From: Elusimicrobiota bacterium
GTDB taxonomy: Bacteria > Elusimicrobiota > Endomicrobiia > Endomicrobiales > Endomicrobiaceae
DNA length: 64,000 nucleotides
Assembly: GCA_017528425.1 (NCBI GenBank)
Contig: JAFXOV010000016.1
Location: 24,381-88,380 of the forward strand
Direction: 5' to 3'
In this document: positions 60,423-64,000 of the stretch, piece by piece
Layout: each line of letters opens with the position of its first letter
Position numbering within the stretch: position 1 is the stretch's first letter
Notes under the pieces: generated by a model
Told to the model about the DNA's origin: nothing
Databases searched by the model: none
The model's input: only the letters and a program-made list of their open reading frames with translations
Translations under genes and position numbers: made by a program

Positions 60423-61025
60423 ATGAACAGACCTCAAACAGTTGAAAAAATGATAGATATTGTAAAAAAGTTGCCCGGTGTAGGTCCGAAAATGGCAGAA
60501 AGGTTGTGCTATCATATACTAAAAATGTCCGATTCGGAAGCAAAATCTTTCATGGATGCGATACAAAACGCAAGACAAAAAGTTAAAGTTTGTTCCGTTT
60601 GTTACAATTTAAGCGAATCCGACCCTTGCCCTATATGTTCCGATAATACAAGAAATAAAGAACTTTTATGTGTTGTTGAAAGCCCGCAAGATTTAATAGC
60701 CGTAAGTAAAGTAAAAAACGAAGATTATAACGGATTGTATTTTGTGTTGGGCGGGGCATTATCTCCGCTTGATGCAATAGGGCCCAAAGATATAAGAATT
60801 AACCAACTTATTACCAGATTAAAACAAGATGATATAAAAGAAGTTATACTTGCCACGGATATGGATTCAAAAGGGGAAACAACTGCGGTTTACCTTGCTC
60901 AACTGATAAAACCGTTAGGTATAAAAGTTTCAAGACTCGGTTACGGTATGCCTGTAGGCGGCGATATTGAATATGCCGATGAAGTTACCATTTCAAAAGC
61001 TATTGCCGGCCGAAAAGAAATGTAA
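60423..61025 (+). CDS. recR: Recombination mediator RecR
   Basis: 200 residues. Helix-hairpin-helix (KLPGVGPKMAERLCYHIL), four-cysteine zinc finger (CSVCYNLSESDPCPIC), Toprim (LCVVESPQDLIAV through EVILATDMDSKGE) and C-terminal Walker-B-like segment (VSRLGYGMPVGGDIEYADE). Works with RecO/RecF to load RecA. Confidence 0.97.
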   Translation: MNRPQTVEKMIDIVKKLPGVGPKMAERLCYHILKMSDSEAKSFMDAIQNARQKVKVCSVCYNLSESDPCPICSDNTRNKELLCVVESPQDLIAVSKVKNEDYNGLYFVLGGALSPLDAIGPKDIRINQLITRLKQDDIKEVILATDMDSKGETTAVYLAQLIKPLGIKVSRLGYGMPVGGDIEYADEVTISKAIAGRKEM

Positions 61026-61046
61026 CTAAAAAACTAAAAAAGTTAT

Positions 61047-61097
61047 ACTAATCTAAATTCATTGACATATAATTTATAAACAGATAAAATTTTATCT
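61047..61097 (+). promoter_or_regulatory. por promoter with palindromic -10 operator
   Basis: Element ACTAATCTAAATTCATTGAC (61047-61066), -35 TTGACA (61062-61067), 17 bases, -10 TAAAAT (61085-61090) within perfect 16-base palindrome AGATAAAATTTTATCT (61082-61097). Element, spacing and palindrome are shared with the rex-hyd promoter. The leader to porG is about 135 bases. Confidence 0.78.
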
Positions 61098-61235
61098 ATA
61101 AAAATTGTCGAAATTGTGCAGTTTGCCGATAAGAGAGTTTTGTATATTAAAATGGTATAAAATTCTTCTTATCAGTGTTCTTTTTTATATATAAAATTGC
61201 AAACAAAATATTAAATTTCGCAAAAGGAGTAGAAG

Positions 61236-61814
61236 ATGTCAAAGATGATTGAAGTTCGTTGGCATGGTAGAGGCGGACAAGGTGCAAAAACCGCAGCTCT
61301 ATTATTTGCACAAGCTGTTTTATCAACCGGAAAGTATATCCAAGCTTTCCCGGAATACGGTCCTGAAAGAATGGGTGCACCTGTTCAATCTTTCAACAGA
61401 GTTAGTGATGATCCTATTACAGTTCATTGCTCGGTTACAGAACCGAACTATGTTGTTATTTTGGATCCTTCATTGATAGAAGCCGTAGATGTTACCGAAG
61501 GTGTGGGAACACAAGGTAAAGTTATTGTTAATACCTCTTTTTCAGCAGAAGAAATGGCAAAAAAACTCGGTATTGCAAAAGAGCAGGTTTATGTTGTAGA
61601 CGCATCAAAAATTTCAAATGAAACAATAGGTCAAAACAGACCTAATACCCCGATGTTAGGTGCTTTGGTAAAAGTTATCGGAACACTCGACATTGAAGGT
61701 GTTTTGAAAGATACAAGAGCAAAACTCGAAGTTAAATTCAGAAGCAAACCTGAAGTTATTGACGGAAACATTACTTCAATACAAAGAGCATATGACGAAG
61801 TAAAAAATTCATAA
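61236..61814 (+). CDS. porG: Pyruvate:ferredoxin oxidoreductase gamma subunit
   Basis: 192 residues, POR gamma family: N-terminal WHGRGGQGAKTAA, FPEYGPERMGAPV, and the C-terminal helix. The gamma-delta-alpha-beta order is that of Thermotoga and archaeal four-subunit enzymes. The complex turns pyruvate and CoA into acetyl-CoA, CO2 and reduced ferredoxin. AAAGGAG site. Confidence 0.95.
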   Translation: MSKMIEVRWHGRGGQGAKTAALLFAQAVLSTGKYIQAFPEYGPERMGAPVQSFNRVSDDPITVHCSVTEPNYVVILDPSLIEAVDVTEGVGTQGKVIVNTSFSAEEMAKKLGIAKEQVYVVDASKISNETIGQNRPNTPMLGALVKVIGTLDIEGVLKDTRAKLEVKFRSKPEVIDGNITSIQRAYDEVKNS

Positions 61815-61851
61815 TTTGTAAAAAAACAGATTCAAATATATGGAGAATAAA

Positions 61852-62142
61852 ATGAAAAACGAAGAAAAAAAACCTACAGCTGCAGAACTTCCTGCAGGTG
61901 GAATAGTAGAAGCTGGAACAGCAGCTCAGTTTAAAACAGGTCCTTGGAGATCCATTAAGCCTGTATGGAGCAAAGAAAAATGTAAAGCTTGTATGATTTG
62001 CTGGATATATTGCCCGGATGCATCAATACAAGTAGCAGACGGTAAAGTTACCGGTATAGATTATGACCATTGCAAAGGTTGCGGTATTTGTTCTAAAGAA
62101 TGTAAGTTCGGCGCAATAACAATGGAAGCGGAAAAGAAATAA
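61852..62142 (+). CDS. porD: Pyruvate:ferredoxin oxidoreductase delta subunit (2[4Fe-4S] ferredoxin)
   Basis: 96 residues from ATG 61852; GGAG at 61842 would be inside a longer reading from ATG 61840, so the later start is used. Two ferredoxin motifs: CKACMICWIYCPD and CKGCGICSKECKFG. It carries electrons out of the alpha/beta/gamma core. N-terminal ~30 residues are a POR delta-type extension. Confidence 0.94.
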   Translation: MKNEEKKPTAAELPAGGIVEAGTAAQFKTGPWRSIKPVWSKEKCKACMICWIYCPDASIQVADGKVTGIDYDHCKGCGICSKECKFGAITMEAEKK

Positions 62143-62173
62143 TTTAAAGAAAATTTTAAAGGGGTAAATAATA

Positions 62174-63379
62174 ATGGTAAAGCCAATATTTTCTAAAGGA
62201 AAAATAGTTGCCAAAACTGGTAACGAAATGATGGCAGAAGCTATGAGACAAATAGCTCCTGATGTTGTTGCTGCTTATCCTATAACGCCGGCAACAGAAA
62301 TAGTTCAAATATTTTCACAATTTGTAGCAGACGGTAAAGTTCCTACGGAATTTGTTGCGGTAGAAAGTGAACATTCCGCAATGTCAGCAACAATTGCAGC
62401 ATCTGTAGCAGGTGCAAGAGCAATGACGGGAACATCATCACAAGGTTTTGCTTTAATGTGGGAAATGCTTTATATCGCAGCAGGTTTAAGACTTCCTATC
62501 GTTATGGCAGAAGTTAACAGAGCATTGTCTGCTCCTATTAATATTCACGGTGATCAATCGGATACAATGGGTGCAAGAGATGCAGGTTGGATACAAATTT
62601 ATTCTGAAGATCCTCAAGAAGCTTATGATAATATGATCCAATCTGTAAGAATTGCAGAAACTGCAAAATTACCTACAATGGTAACAACAGACGGATTTAT
62701 TATTTCTCACTGTATGGCAGCTGCAGAAGTATATCCTGATGAAGACGTAAAAGAATTTGTAGGAACATACAAACCTGAAAGATATTTGTTGGATTACAAG
62801 AGACCTTTCACATTGGGTTCAATCGAAATGCAGGATTATTATTTCGAACACAGATATCAATTGGCACAAGCACAAAGAGATGCCAAGAAGATTATTCTTG
62901 ATGTAGCAAAAGATTTCAAAAATAAATTCGGTAGAGAATACGGATTTTATGAAAAATATAAAATGGACGATGCTGAAGTTGCTATCGTTACAATCGGTTC
63001 CGCGGCAGGAACAACAAAAGCAGTTATTAACGAATTAAGAGAAAAAGGAATAAAAGCAGGTTTGATAAAAATAAGAATTTTCAGACCTTTCCCTGCAGAC
63101 GAAATTGCAAAAGATTTAGCTAATGTTAAGGCATTGGCAGTGTTGGACAGAGCAGATTCTTGCTCAGGCACATTTGCACCGGTATATTCAGATGTTGTAG
63201 CAGCTATGTATGCTAACGGCGTAACCGGTCCTAAAACAGAAAACTATGTATACGGTTTGGGCGGAAGAGAAATCGATATGACCCATATTGCAGATGTTTT
63301 CAAACATTTGGACGAAGTTGCAAAAGGTAAAGCTCAAGCATCAAAAACAGTTGAATATATTAATGTAAGAATAAAATAA
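62174..63379 (+). CDS. porA: Pyruvate:ferredoxin oxidoreductase alpha subunit
   Basis: 401 residues. Pyrimidine-binding domain of the TPP enzyme: AYPITPATEIVQ (~35-46), VESEHSAMSATIAASVAGAR, TGTSSQGFALMWEML, then INIHGDQSDTMGARD; domain II with IVTIGSAAGTTKAVINEL and IRIFRPFP. Highly expressed style and AAGGGG site. 31 bases after porD. Confidence 0.96.
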   Translation: MVKPIFSKGKIVAKTGNEMMAEAMRQIAPDVVAAYPITPATEIVQIFSQFVADGKVPTEFVAVESEHSAMSATIAASVAGARAMTGTSSQGFALMWEMLYIAAGLRLPIVMAEVNRALSAPINIHGDQSDTMGARDAGWIQIYSEDPQEAYDNMIQSVRIAETAKLPTMVTTDGFIISHCMAAAEVYPDEDVKEFVGTYKPERYLLDYKRPFTLGSIEMQDYYFEHRYQLAQAQRDAKKIILDVAKDFKNKFGREYGFYEKYKMDDAEVAIVTIGSAAGTTKAVINELREKGIKAGLIKIRIFRPFPADEIAKDLANVKALAVLDRADSCSGTFAPVYSDVVAAMYANGVTGPKTENYVYGLGGREIDMTHIADVFKHLDEVAKGKAQASKTVEYINVRIK

Positions 63380-63399
63380 TAAATTAGGAGAATATAAAA

Positions 63400-64000
63400 A
63401 TGGCAAATTTAAAAGAATTAAGTAAAAATGCCGAAAGAGTTACAGGCGGTCACAGACTCTGTGCCGGTTGTGGTGCAGGTGTTGTTGCAAGACAAACTCT
63501 TATAGCAGCTGAAAATATGCCTGTTGTTGTAGTAAGTGCAACGGGTTGTTTGGAAGTTTCAACTTCAGTATTTCCTTACACATCTTGGAAAACTCCGTTT
63601 TTCCACAGTGCATTCGAAAACTCTGCAGCTACATGTTCCGGAGTAGAAGCAGCATACAAAAGTTTAATAAGACAAGGCAAAATAAAAGATGAACCTATCA
63701 GATTCATAGCATTCGGCGGTGACGGCGGAACCTATGATATCGGTTTACAATCATTGTCGGGAGCTATGGAAAGAGGTCACAGAATGCTTTATGTTTGCTA
63801 CAACAACGAAGCATACATGAACACAGGTATTCAAAGAAGCAGTGCAACACCTCAAGGTGCAAGTGCAACTACATCACCTGTAGGTAAAGTTAAACAAGGT
63901 AAAGAACAACCTAAAAAAGATTTGACTGCAATAATTGCAGCTCACAATGTTCCTTATGCAGCACAAGCTATAATCGGTGATTTCAACGATTATATTACAA
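63400..64000 (+). CDS. porB: Pyruvate:ferredoxin oxidoreductase beta subunit (cut by window end)
   Basis: The frame from ATG 63400 (TTAGGAG site) stays open to the window end, giving the first 200 residues. TPP-binding beta subunit: [12 protein letters not shown] (~17-28) for the extra [4Fe-4S] cluster, [25 protein letters not shown] (~107-117) with GDGG for TPP-Mg, and [15 protein letters not shown]. About one third of the gene should lie beyond the window. Confidence 0.95.
   Translation, partial: MANLKELSKNAERVTGGHRLCAGCGAGVVARQTLIAAENMPVVVVSATGCLEVSTSVFPYTSWKTPFFHSAFENSAATCSGVEAAYKSLIRQGKIKDEPIRFIAFGGDGGTYDIGLQSLSGAMERGHRMLYVCYNNEAYMNTGIQRSSATPQGASATTSPVGKVKQGKEQPKKDLTAIIAAHNVPYAAQAIIGDFNDYIT

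Overview
The window is AT-rich DNA, densely coding on both strands, from a diderm anaerobic bacterium. Outer-membrane evidence: an RND pump, an MCE/MlaD protein with its ABC ATPase, a type V autotransporter and two small beta-barrel proteins. Anaerobic energy evidence: a Rex-linked trimeric [FeFe]-hydrogenase (HydCBA) and a four-subunit pyruvate:ferredoxin oxidoreductase. The gene mix, the low GC and a ~4000-residue protein would fit Elusimicrobiota (Endomicrobium-like); that placement is inference and no rRNA is present to test it. LAYOUT. 1-3.3 kb: RND transporter. 3.3-11 kb (minus strand): two operons, gltX-DUF1844 and mlaF-mlaD-radA-aroC-aroK-secreted protein. 11-16 kb: a His-rich Spy/CpxP-like protein and a Pmp-like autotransporter. 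15.8-18.4 kb (minus): DUF1015-cvpA-hisG. 18.5-31 kb: a short membrane protein followed, across a terminator whose loop contains the short gene's stop codon, by a 3983-residue protein with recognisable but divergent signalling and protease modules. 31-37 kb: lipoprotein, a small domain resembling one found in hydrogenase-linked SpoIIE proteins, and rex-hydC-hydB-hydA. 37-40 kb: M48 protease lipoprotein, pilin-like protein, glycosidase-like lipoprotein. 39.7-47.5 kb: CIRCE-controlled clpB, comM, and the cell-elongation pair mrdA-rodA. 47.5-50.7 kb: a multi-stem structured element, a coiled-coil protein and a UvrD-type helicase with a RelE-like N-terminus. 50.8-61 kb: metG, tandem outer-membrane proteins separated by repeats, tatD, radical SAM, 3D-domain protein, aldolase, two unknowns, dnaX, recR. 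61-64 kb: porGDAB, with porB cut by the window end. HOW THE PARTS FIT. POR would make acetyl-CoA and reduced ferredoxin. The HydABC-type hydrogenase would use ferredoxin plus NADH to make H2, with Rex sensing NADH/NAD+. The rex-hyd and por promoters share an identical 20-nt upstream element and a palindrome over the -10, so they are probably co-regulated. MlaD/MlaF, the autotransporter, RND pump and small barrels serve the envelope; PBP2/RodA build the sidewall. The most unusual features are the giant protein with its attenuator-like leader, the shared redox promoter, the structured element beside the RelE-like helicase operon, and a set of apparently leaderless promoters.
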